NCBI GenBank assembly: GCA_029204225.1
Contig: CM055099.1
Coordinates: forward strand, 59,922,164-59,986,163
Source of the DNA: Diphasiastrum complanatum
Lineage: Eukaryota; Streptophyta; Lycopodiopsida; Lycopodiales; Lycopodiaceae
DNA length: 64,000 nt
Direction: 5' to 3'
In this document: positions 47,117-57,905 of the stretch, piece after piece
Position numbering within the stretch: the stretch's first letter is position 1
Layout of the letters: every line of letters starts with the position of its first letter
Translations under genes and position numbers: made by a program
Notes under the pieces: generated by a model
The model's database searches: none
What the model was told of the DNA's origin: nothing
What the model saw: only the letters and a program-made list of their open reading frames with translations

Positions 47117-48016
47117 ATGTTTCTTACTAGTAACTCTTCATCTTCTTCATCCAACAAAGTTAGAATCATTGATAGATTCAATGAATCTAACTTCTATATC
47201 TGGATGTTAAAACTCCGGATGATGCTGATGGATAGAGATCTTTGGGATCTAGTAGACGGGTCCATATGATGATGATCATCAATTAGCTAAGGCATGGAAG
47301 ATCAAGGATCAACAGGCCTTAGCATCGATCATGCTGAATCTGGCAAAAAGACTCCCAAATATCCCACGTTACCACATGCAAGTCTTCCAAGGAAGCACTA
47401 GATTTGTTATCGAATCTTTATGAGACTCAAGATATAACTACAAGGTTGCACCTTATAAGGAAGTTCTTTACACTTAGAATGTCTGATTCTACAGCCATCA
47501 CTTCTCACATCAACAGCTTCAAATCTTTATTAGATCAATTGTCAATTGTAGAATGTGCTATTCAAGATGATGATGCTGTTATGACCTTGCTTTTAGGCCT
47601 TACCAAAGTCCTATGAGCATTTTGTTGTGATGATCTCCACTCAACTTGAGCCGACTCTTCAAAAAGTCATTCGTCATCTTCTTCAAGAAGAAATGCGGAG
47701 AAAGACCAGTGATCTGTCCGTCAAAGACAAGTCCCTGGTCCTATACACTAAGAAAAAAGACAATTCCAAGGGCAAGAATCAAGTGCAGCAGTAGCAGAAG
47801 CCTCATACTCAATCAGAGAGTAGTGGATTGTGCAAGAAGCTCTTTTGCAGATATTGTAAGAGGGCGAGTCACGACATCAAGGAGTGTCATATCCGCATCT
47901 ACAACGAGCAAAAGAAACAACAATAACAACAACCTAACTCTACCGACGTGATGGAATTCAGAGAGCACACCGATGAAGACAAACCATCAGAACTGCTAAT
48001 GGCTTACAATACTAAC
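47117..48016 (+). pseudogene. gag: Element D Gag, cut by element B
   Basis: Copia Gag in three frames. From the ATG: RIIDRFNESNFYIWMLKLR, DLWDLVDGS, then AKAWKIKDQQALASIMLNL, LLSNLYETQDITTRLHLI, HINSFKSLLDQLSIVECAI, MTLLLGL, and a complete zinc knuckle CRYCKRASHDIKEC (C-x2-C-x4-H-x4-C). The frame breaks near 47270, 47400 and 47600. The coding text ends at 48016 where the element B LTR begins. The rest of D is not in the window. Confidence 0.8.
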
Positions 48017-49123
48017 TATTCACAGGTTCCACTCTATCTGTGAACACGGTTCTTTTGATTTCTTTCACTTCTTTGTTACCGTTCTTTGGGATCTTCTGAT
48101 TCTTACGGTTCTTCTTGTTAGAACAATTATCACACGGAGGTGTTACTCAGATTTTAATATGTATTTCCTAGCCTGTCAGTGGGAGACACGGTTCTGATAC
48201 TCAGCTACATGCATAAGCCAGCCATGTAACCATCTATAGTTCAAGAGGATCAACAATCTGGAACAGGGAGCAGTCCTACCACTATCTACTAATTTAGAAA
48301 ACAATCAAGAATAAGATTAACTACTGAAACAAGAACGAGAAACAAGAAACTAGGTTCCTAGCAGCATTTTAATAGTCCAAGAATCAAGAAACACTCATTT
48401 CTTGATGCTTGGATTGCCCAAGAACAATCAAGAACTGAAATGTCAGAAAGTATGCAAGATCTACACCACAAACCAGCCTATTTAGTTTACTTGCATGCTG
48501 ATTCCTACCTTATTCCACAAACAAGAAATGAATCCTAATCCACAACTAAGTAAGAAACAAGAAAACAAGATCCTAGTTAATCCACAATACAAGGAAATCA
48601 AGCATGCTCATAGAAACTTCACTCAAGAACATGGCCATGAACAAGGAGCTTAGCAATTATCAAGAACTCGTGGAGGATCCTCTTTATTTGCTCAAGAGAA
48701 CTTGACAATACATTCAAAAGCTCCCTCACGAGAGAGGGGAGCCTTAAATAAGCAAGAAGGCTGCCCATGTGGAGCCCAAGTGGCAATTCCACCAGATTAG
48801 AAATTACATGTGGAATTTGCCCTTCCACTAAAGGTCACCATCAAAAGGTGTCTCACTCTAACTAATTTAAGGGGGGTCTACATTTATTTACAAAGCCTAG
48901 GAAATATGACTAGCTCTTACATGGTCGTTCCTTCTCTGGGATACACCATGTAGGCTTACATAGATATTTCACTGTCATCCTAGCTAGTAATTTCTCGGCT
49001 CTCATGCTCGGCTCTCAGCTTCTTCTGCTCTCCTCCTTCTGAGACCTCCTCGATCATGGGTGAGAGGTATTATGTGTCTTTGGCTTGGCTCAGCATTTGG
49101 GGATTCTCTAGAATCTGCTAACA
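48017..49123 (-). repeat. 3' LTR of element B (1,107 bp)
   Basis: On the plus strand it runs from TATTCACAGG (TG end mutated to TA) to GCTAACA. The minus strand has a TATTTAAG box near 48744. The first 290 bp on the plus strand match 61538-61830; the remaining 800 bp have no match in the 5' LTR. Confidence 0.8.
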
Positions 49124-49139
49124 TTATCCACCCCTAATC
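49124..49139 (-). promoter_or_regulatory. Polypurine tract of element B
   Basis: The minus strand reads GATTAGGGGTGGATAA directly before the 3' LTR. Confidence 0.7.
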
Positions 49140-49221
49140 TGTTGCAGGATCCACTGCAACACCGGTGATGTCTTATTATTATTATTATTATTTTCAAAAT
49201 TGGAAGTCTCTCAATTGGCCA

Positions 49222-52200
49222 CTACATTCCAGCCTTCCTGAGAACTTCTTGCCAGACTTGCTCGCCTCGTTGTCGTGCCGTTTGTTTTCTCTCGCTCATC
49301 TTTCGTCCCAAGGCTTCAAAAACTTGGAAGCGGAGCTTACTTCCGAGATTGAGGGGCCCCAAATATTCTCTTATCTTTTCCACGAAGCCCATTTCCTGCC
49401 AGTCTTCCACCATGGTCACATAGCGTGACGACATGAAGGCCGCTCTGTAGTATAGCCTGGCCATCATCTCATGGTCTTCTTCCGACTGGAGGGCAACATT
49501 TGGGTTGATTTTGATAAGCTCCAAGCCTCGATCCCAGAAACAATCTTGCTGCATCAGAAAGGCCATGGATCTGCAATACTCGGCACTTTCTTGCACGCAA
49601 AGATTGGCACTTGTTTTGTATTTATGCCCAAAGTCGAATAACTGCAGCCTCAGATCATCCGGGGTGGTTCTCTCTGAAATTCCTAGAATGACTGGCTAGT
49701 TTATCGACTCTACTCGTGGCTTTTCCACTGGCCATGGATTTCTGCGTTTGAGTGGCATGTAGAAAGGATCCACCCGCTTCCATGCTGCTGCCTTCAGATA
49801 CTCTTGGAGTCGTCTGCTATCTTTCAGAACTTTATTCCGCTATTCTGGTTGCAGTTGCAACGCGGCAATGATCTCGGCCTTGGTGGAGTATTGGCTTTGA
49901 TCGATGTCTTCTTTGCCTCCCCTCATGTTGGGAAGGTATTTCCTCTCAAACTTTTCTAACTCTCTTGTGTCAGCCAATTTGCCTCTGGGCCTAGTAGGGG
50001 AAGTTGTCCTACGCGGTTGGAATGGCCTTGTCAGATAATCATCTAGGCCCTTGGTTCCAGTGTCTTTTTCCTTGGCTTTCTCGCTTGTCGACAGCTCAAC
50101 TGCGTCCGTATCTTGTCTAGGCGAGAACCTTCTTGTCTCTGGTTGATCTGCCAGAAAGTCATCATCACCCCCCATGTCAGTGTTAGTTTCTGGAAGGTCA
50201 GGGGTGGAATGATTTGAAGAGAGGGCTGTGGGAATGACAGGTTTCGGAGGGGGTGGGCTTAACAAATTATACGCCACACCGGGGGAGTGGAGTTGTTGGA
50301 GGAACTCGTCCCGTTGGGCCTTGTATGTGTCAACTGGACCTTTTGATGGGCCCATTATTTTGCTAGGAGGTGATGGAGAGAGGGAAGATGAAAGAATCGG
50401 GTAAGTTGGAATAAATGTTTCAGAAAAATTAGATGCAGAGTACGAGGAGGGGTTAAAGGTGGGAGGGGGTCGGGGAAAAGTTCTAGAAGCAGCATTGGCT
50501 CTCTGGCCACATGATCCCAAGCTACTGTTTGAAGGGTGGGTTTGCCCGTCTTGATTCCCTGCTCCATCATTCCCATCATCGTCCCGTGGCTTCGTTGATT
50601 GAGCGCCTACTTGGGCCTTGCACGTCGTGTCCCATAATTGGTTCACCTTGTCCAAGACTTGATGCAGGGCCTTCGTGGTGTCTTCCAGCTGCTTCTGGGA
50701 CTCAAGGATGATCTTCTCTTGCTTGGCGACAATGTTTTGAAAATTTTTCTTTTCGGCTTCTCGTTCTTGGATTAGCCGCACGTATTTCTCCATCCGGATG
50801 GCTGAGGCCTGTGGGGCCTAGAATTCAATGTCCTCGGGCTTGACTAGAGGAGCATCGACTGTCATTGCACCTGATGATCCATCTCGTACTTGGTCGATTT
50901 GGACCATCTGGTGCTTAAGTTGTTGCTGGACCTCTTCCAGAGTGGATTTCTGCCCGGCCATCACGGATCTAGCTTCCACTGTCTCTTTTTCTTTCTCCTT
51001 GGCCAGCCTCTGATATTGCACAATTTCTTGGTCTTGATGCTGGACCTTGCTCTCGAGCATTTGATACTGGCTCACCAACCAATGCATGTGGTAGCTTGTT
51101 TTGGATAGTCCTATTATCGAGTGCTTGGCTGCTTCAGTGAGCTTTTCAGGATTAGTAAGGGTTGGGTATTGTTCTGGAGTGTGGAATGGTGAGGCTAGAC
51201 AAAAAAATAACCGTTGTGTTAGAGTTGAAAATGGAGGTGGAGGTGGAGGGAGTGGAGGGATGATGTTAGTAATTATTGTGGTGGTGGTGGTTAGTGGAGG
51301 AGTCAGACTTCTTCTTGGCTGCTCCAACTTTTTTGGTTCGTCGTCGCTTATTTCCATCAGGTTCGCAGCATCAAAATATTGCGATGTGTCCAATGTGTGG
51401 ACTTGCTGGGCCTGTGGTTGTTGGTCATGTGGTTGCTGAGCCGCTTCCGTGTCCTGGGGACTGGATATCCCCACTCCTCCCCTCCCCAAAACTTGTGCCG
51501 GTGGTTTTGTTGGTGGCGTTGGCATAGTAATCAGTGTAGGTGGGGTGGTGACTTGATCTGGCGAACCTGTGACTTGAGATATTGTCGTGTCAGGTGCTGG
51601 TGTAGAGGTAGTTGCTCCATCACCCCTGTCGATGACATGTGAGGGTGATGAGTGTGGTTGTGAGGCCATGGATGAGCTTCGATCATCTGAGGTGGAACCA
51701 TCTGAAACTGATCCCATTGGTGATGTGCTTCCAGCTTGAAGCTTCTTTTTCATCCTTTGTTGCCTTGTGTCTGGCAACTGGGCCTTGGAGGTATCGGCCT
51801 CTTGAGCTCCGGAGGTTGCAGCTGCTTGTGAGTCCGGTTGTGGGCTTCTTTGCTTCTGTACCAGAGGGAGATACTGTTGTTTACTCATTTAGGCTGGGAT
51901 CCCGATGGTGAAGTTGCCCTTGATCGTGCATGCTTGGACTTTGTTGACTCAATGAGAATTTCCCATGCCTTGTCCACAAGCTGCAAGTGTTGTTGAAGCT
52001 TTGGCCCATTCTGGACTTGGTGGAGGGTGATATCTGTCAAGAGATATCCGAGTATTGTTATCGGCTGCTTGTTCTTAATGCACTCATGAAGGTAGTTCGA
52101 AAAAAACTGTGCCCAATCATAGAGGTTCTGGGCATGCAGTCGTGAATTTAGCCATCATGTGAAACAGGGACATGGGTACCCTCTACAACTTGGTTCTTGG

Positions 52201-52685
52201 TCATTGTGTGCACTTTACAAAAACTTGTGTGTAAAGTGGTGATAAAAGTAGATAAATCAATCAAAAAAAATGATCGCACATGCCGCTTGTAGTTGTGGGT
52301 CATTGATTGCTTCAACTTGATACCCGTCCTTGTTTTTCCACTTGGCCACGGTGGGGTCAATGAATCTGAAATATGCTGTTTGCTCGATTTTTTTAAGTGT
52401 CCTAGTGACAGCATTGGGTCCTCTTGGGAACCCAAAAGGTTGCAAGTCGGCCCGGTGCAAAGTGATATGTTGTAAACTGGCACGACCTTGCTATAGCATT
52501 GTAGTTGGCATATATCATATGCACGAGGTACGGCTGTGATACCCTGTCAGGACTGGCATCTGGAACTCAATGGCTTGAAAGAAGGATGCTGCCTGTTGAT
52601 ACCAGTGTTGCATTTTAGCATATCCAATTTGGACAATTGGATGTTGAGCTTACTTGGCATCAGGGTCATCAAAACCTGGAGGCAT
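49222..52685 (-). pseudogene. Element B accessory ORF (about 1,150 codons)
   Basis: Lies between integrase and 3' LTR, as in element A. The likely start is the ATG at 52685 (MPPGFDDPDAK, then TAA). The N-terminal domain shows ITLHRADLQPFGFPRG, DGYQVEAINDPQLQA and, near 52100, WAQFFSNYLHECIKN and LGYLLTDITL. At 51888 the frame changes and a 356-codon Pro/Ser/Thr/Gln-rich stretch begins (MSKQQYLPL), turning into a coiled coil (YHMHWLVSQYQMLESKVQ, EEVQQQLKHQMVQIDQV). After one in-frame TAG (50818) a second coiled coil and disordered region follow (50793-49840). The C-terminal domain has PFYMPLKRRNPWPVEK, CFWDRGLELI, MARLYYRAAFMSSRYV and a basic tail. It has fewer breaks than the element A copy. 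No membrane segment and no enzyme motif recognised. Confidence 0.75.
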
Positions 52686-52736
52686 GGTTGGTAGACATAA
52701 TGAAAAAACTGGGAAATAAGAATATGGAAAAAGGGT

Positions 52737-52935
52737 GTCGGTCAAGATTTCAGATAGGGTTAACAGGTGGCGGTTGAGATTTGAGTGGAGGGTGTCGGTT
52801 GAGTTTGATCGGAGGGTGTCGGTTGAGATGGGAGCGGGAGGGCGTCGGCTGAGATGCAATGGAAAGGTGTCGGCTGAGCGATGCAATGGAAAGGCGTTGA
52901 CTGAGATGCAATGGAAAGGCGTCGGCTGAGATGCA
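52737..52935. repeat. Tandem array of a TCGGTTGAGAT unit, spacer copy
   Basis: About nine degenerate units of roughly 20-25 bp (GTGTCGGTTGAGATGGGAG, GCGTCGGCTGAGATGCAATG and similar) lie just upstream of the accessory ORF. The unit is the same family as the array at 60847-61290. Confidence 0.8.
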
Positions 52936-53754
52936 ATGGGGGAAAGTCTGGCTGAAGGGAGTGATTGGCGGGAAAGGAATGGACTGTAAGGATCTGAGGT
53001 TGTGGAAAGGAAGGTGTGTGATAGTGGAGGTGTTGTGGATAGATAGGGTATGGAAGATGTGTGGACAACCGAAGTATGGTGTGAACCATGGAAGGTAAGA
53101 TGTTCGGAAAAAAGAAGATGTTTGGTCTATGGTTTCTGACTAAGCGGAAGGGTGAAGATAGTGAGAGATGTAAAGGAAAGTAGCTTTCGGTTAAGACGGG
53201 TGTTTGGAGAGGATGAAAGAAAAGTGTGTAAGATTGAAAGGTGAAGCTCAATAGTGTAACGGAAGTGTTTTGAATGCTTTGGCGTGACACTACCCCTCAA
53301 CAAGCGAAATGTTTCAAATGCTTTGTTCTCACTGACGATATTAGGTTTGGATACGGTTTGTGATGGCGCGCTCAATGGGAAACACACTAGGATGGTTGAT
53401 ACTGGGTGGAGATGGTGTGGAAGCAAAGACTGTTGCAACCGAACGAGATAGCGCCAGGATCGTGTAGGAGAGCCAAAAAAATTGCCAGCAGTTCGTCGCT
53501 AGAGAGCTCACAGAGTTCGCACTTCGCTGAGGTGCGAGATGGCGTCGAAGTGATGGTATTTATGGTCGCCGTCGGCTGTGGTTACGAGCACGATGGATGT
53601 GTCTTCATAGAAAGTACCTTAGGTAAAGGTATGAAGTATAAACATGGAACGAGGTGAACAATAGGCATGCAAAACGAGAATTACAAGCAAGAAATAAAAT
53701 AAAATAAAATAATAAAATAAATAAAAATGTAGAATATATACTAGGAAAAAGATG
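52936..53754 (-). other. Integrase to accessory-ORF spacer of element B
   Basis: Non-coding, purine-rich on the plus strand. An AAATAAAATAAAATAATAA run is near 53695. No supported gene. Confidence 0.5.
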
Positions 53755-54625
53755 TTAAATTGGGTCAACAAAGAACAACTCTTTGTAATACCGCCGTAGA
53801 CGACCACCGTTTACGACAGTGTCTAGAGAGTATCCCATCAAGTGTTTGCAATTGGACTGCACCATTAGGAAATATTTTATTAATAACATACGCCCCCTCA
53901 CTTCTGAATTTCGATTTGTCGGGGTGCTTCTTGGATGTATAAAGAAGCACCTGGTCACCTAAATGTAGATCTTTATTGTGGAGGTGACGTCATGCCAGGC
54001 CTTTTGGCATCGTTTATTAACCAGTTGTGTGTGGTAAGATATAAGTCTAGTCTCGCATAACTGGGTTAACGTAAATAGCCTAGTTTTGAGTTGTTGTTTG
54101 ATTGCAGTTTTTTCACAGAGATCTGTTGAAAAAGCTTCCATGACTCGTACTGATGGGACTAAGAATTCTACTGGCATTACTGCCTCTTGACCATATATTA
54201 AGTGGAAAGGGGTAACCCACCCAGTGGCTTTCTTCGGGGTGGTGCGGTAAGCCCAAACAGTTGAGAAATGTGACTAGTTTCAACTATCTTGGTCAAAATT
54301 TTACATATCGTCTTGTTAGTTGATTCAGCCTGGCCATTACATCTAGGGTAGTACGGTATACTTTTTCTGTGAACAACAAGGTAATGGCGTAGGAGGTTAT
54401 CAATGATAGCATTTAAAAAATGCGTGCCGCGATCATTAACTAACTCAATGGGACAGCCAAAACATGTAATAATATTTTCGTAAAGAAAATGCGCGACTGT
54501 TTTTGCGTTGGCATCCTTCGTTGCTCGAGCCTCCACCCACTTAGTGGCATAATCTGTGGCTATGAGGATGTAACGAGCTTGAGTATGTTTTGCTGCTGGG
54601 TTGATTGGTCCCACAAAGTCAAATC
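53755..54625 (-). pseudogene. Element B integrase core and C-terminal part
   Basis: The core starts DFVGPINPAAKHTQARYI with the first Asp kept, IELVNDRGTHFLNAI has the second and CNGQAESTNKTI the Glu. A frameshift near 54230 breaks the text after LFGLTAPP. The C-terminal part continues as [49 protein letters not shown] and ends NGGRLRRYYKELFFVDPI. Related to integrase of A and C. Confidence 0.8.
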
Positions 54626-55500
54626 CCCACTTATGGAAGGCTTCCCTTCTATAATGGGAGTCAACGGCGTGAAGTCTGCTTTGGTGTTTTTCTTGGCTCG
54701 TTGACAGACATCACACGCTTTAATGACAACAAACGTGTCCTTAAACAAAGATGGCCACCATAGTTCTGCTCGAAGAATAATCTTTGTTGTGGCTTCAGCC
54801 GAAAAGTGGCCACCTCCAATGCCCTCATGACCCTGAGATATGATAGGTCGTATCTCAGATTTATAAGCACATCGGTGAATGATACCGTCAATGCCCCTTT
54901 TGTAAAGTTGTCCCGCAATTAACTGAAAGGGCACTGCTTTTAGCAAAAATTTTCTTTTTGCCTCCGTACTCAGGCCTTCTTTGAGTCTGCCTGTTGTAAG
55001 GAACTGGGTGATCTCCTCAGCCCATAAGGGGGTAGCATCGATCTGAAAAAGGCATGCATCAGGGAGATCATCGTTGACTGGTGCAATTGCTTTTTCAGCA
55101 CTTGGTAGTCTGGAAAGGTGGTCCGCCATGAAATGTTGGGTCCCTTTCCGAACGACTACGCGGAAATTAAATTCCTCTAAAATCAACAGCCATTGAGCTA
55201 TACGTCCCATTTTACAGGATTTATTAATGATATATAGAGGGCTTGATGGTCTGTGTAGAACGCAAAGGTCTGGCCTAATAAATAATGTCTTAGTTGTTGC
55301 ACAACATAGACCATCGCCAATGCTTCTCTCTCAGTGGTTGTATAGTTTACCTCAGCAGGCACCAATTGCGTGCTCAAGAAACGTATTGGAAGTCTTTGCC
55401 ATACTCGTCCGGTTGTGCAAGAAGACCTCCAATGACATACTTACTTGTGTCAGTATGTACATAAAACTCTTTTGTGTAATCTGACAAGCGGAGTATGGGA
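54560..55500 (-). pseudogene. Element B RNase H and integrase zinc finger
   Basis: RNase H opens EFYVHTDTSKYVIGGLLAQP near 55450, then breaks frame several times. From 55210 a 216-codon frame has FNFRVVVRKGTQHFMADHLS, LFQIDATPLWAEEI, and the intact HHCC zinc finger: QGHEGIGGGHFS followed by IKACDVCQRAKKNTK. Before this domain the expected palm of reverse transcriptase is missing, replaced by a copia fragment. Confidence 0.75.
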
Positions 55501-56230
55501 GCCGTAGTGAGGGCTGTTTCACGAATATTTCATGACAATCTGTCTCTTCGTTTCAGCTTCATGTTTTGTGAATTGTTTGCGACACTTGTCTCTTCGTGAC
55601 ATATTCACGAATCGTTCGCGACAGATGACAATTCTTGAGCTTGAAGGAAGCTAGAATCTTTTGCGAATCTTTTCGAGTTGGTCACGAATAGAAAAAGTTT
55701 CAAGTTCACGTTCGTTTCTTTCTCATCCTTTGTTAAGTAAGCTGGTGCTTTGTTGGTAGAATCAAGATCTGTCTGATCAGTTGTTCTACAGCTCCCTCTC
55801 AAAGTGGTAGTTGGATTAACCCCAATCTTCTTCGTTGCTTCTCGAACAAGGCGTTACTTAGTGGCTTTGTAGAGATATCAGCTGTCATTTCCTCTATGGG
55901 TATGAAGACTGTCTTCAGTATCTTCTTCTTGACTAAGTCCCGAATCAGACCCACAAAGATTTCGTTGTTGGAAGTTGCATCATCTTTCTTCCTTGTAGTT
56001 GAGGGTCTATGAACATAGTAAGTGGAACCAAAAACTCTCAAATCCTTTAGATTTGGCTTCTTAGCATTTAGAGCTTCAAAAGGAGTAGTCCCTCCAATTG
56101 AGTTGTTTGGCAACCTATTACATAATGGTTAGCACATGTAATGACTTCCTCCAAAAATGGCTTAGCAAGAGATGCATCCGTATTAAAGCCTCTTTCCACA
56201 TCTTGCTAAATGATTATGGCCTGGAAACTC
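55501..56230 (-). pseudogene. Copia fragment inside the element B RT, with fused integrase and RNase H ends
   Basis: A 104-codon frame (56113-55799, minus) begins with integrase text PFEALNAKKPNLKDLRVFGS and NEIFVG. It passes without a break into IRDLVKKKILKTVFIP and EEMTADISTKPLSNALFEKQ, the end of RNase H. The whole RT between them is deleted. The sequence 55500-55798 is likely copia LTR (ATTCGCGAA-type text recurs). It sits where element B should have the RT catalytic core. Confidence 0.7.
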
Positions 56231-57899
56231 ACTTTTTGGAACTTAGAAATAAATCAAAACAATGTATTTGATGATCCACAATCGAATCTCATAGTTGATT
56301 TGGTAGCTTTCTCTACCATAAGCACAAAGTTTTTTCTCTCACGATAGACATGGTTAGATCGGTAGGGTTTAGCCCTATTAGGCTTAGCATTGTCTTCTAA
56401 AGGAATCCTATGGACGACTATTTCAAGTGGGATTCCTTTCATTTCTGTATAATTCCATGCAAATACATCCCTGTATTTGCGAAGTAATATTTCTAGATCA
56501 GCAAGTTGGGTTGATGACAAATGTGCACCAACATGAACTATTCGATCTACCTCCTCGTCAGGATCTTTAAGGTTTAGTGGAATGGTCTTAGCAGGTCCTT
56601 CAAAGGAGTTAGAATTTGGTGTAGGTTCCCGATGTGGCTGTGGCACTGGATAACAACGTCATCCAGTGTAAAGTCTTTGAACTTCTGTGGAAGATCAAAA
56701 GGTGGGTCAACAAAAGGTTCAGGAACTTTGGGAATCATCTGAGGTGATTCACTACCGGACGTGGAAGCTTTGTCGGATTGTTTGGTTTTTGTCCCTTTTG
56801 ACAAGGGCTTGATCGGTTGTTTAAGCTTCTCACGCATCTGTTTTTGACGCTTGGTTAATTTTGTATCAATGATTTTATTTTTTTGTAACCGAGGTTTTTG
56901 TGATTTTTGAGTGGGTGGTGTTGTGACCTCACTTATCATATCATCGTCGATTATATCCCAGACTTTGTCGGGATACACATCCCATGTATATACTTTGGGT
57001 TTGGACTTGTATGTTTGTGTGTTGGGTACCTTAGATGTCAGTTGGACGTGAGCCAACGGTCCTGGTGTCATTATCTCCTTAGAAATTGTTTTTGGCAAAT
57101 AAGGTTGTGCATCTAGATATAGGAGTACATGTTCATCCGTCATGTCTACATCATCCATGGAAATAATACCTTCTTCCGAAACATGGACGGTAGAGACACT
57201 AGGTTCTCTTGGGCACCACGCTATAGGGATCGGGTCAATCATCATAAGTGGGATGATGGGTGTGTCAATGTCTGTAGAGGATGGGAGAATATCCACATCT
57301 GCTGCAGCAGTTTCGATACGACATCGATTGGAATTAGTACAGTCCACAGTGGCTAGTGCGTGACCCCAATTGATTATGTTCGTGGATCGCGTATAGTGAC
57401 CTTTTGATTGGATCGAGAAACTATCTGATTCGTCATATGTTGTGGATGACCAATCATCATATACCTTGGCGGGCTTGACATGGCTTGTTGAGTCAACCGT
57501 GACTCGTTTATCGTGGTTACCAAAGGTAATTTTGCTATGTTTCCAATCTTGGACAACACCTGCCATCTGGAGCCAGGGTGTACCAAGAAGGAGTTTATAT
57601 GTATTGTTATCTTCTGGTAAATCTAAGATGACACAATCTAGCACAAATTTGACACCTGTTATGCGAACTTTTATATTTGATAAATGACCAGCAGGGTCAG
57701 TAAATCGTTGATAAGCCATGCAAAGTTTATATCGTGGTTGATCGAGGGTATGAAAGCCCCATGACTTTGCTAATGACAAAGCCATGATATTAACGCCTGA
57801 TCTGCTATCTAGGATAGCAGATACTGCGGGATAGTCTTTAAAGGACAAAGTTAGGGTGATGCTAGTCCCATTAGCAACACCTATATTCAACAGATTCAT
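56231..57899 (-). pseudogene. Element B protease, linker and RT N-terminus
   Basis: A 441-codon frame (57899-56574). It starts with a retropepsin fold: FKDYPAVSAILDSRSGVNIM, where the usual D-S-G-S is D-S-R-S, so the catalytic loop is damaged, and LLLGTPWLQ further on. A long acidic and then Lys-rich linker follows. A second frame (56646-56254) has LRKYRDVFAWNYTEMKGIPL, VVHRIPLEDNAKPNRAKPYR, the standard lead-in to Athila/Tat-type RT. The palm is then lost. Confidence 0.8.
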
Positions 57900-57905
57900 A
57901 AGAAT

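Noticed and set aside
50828-51911. Plus-strand frames opposite accessory ORF B
   Set aside because: Antisense shadows of the Pro/Gln-rich coding strand.
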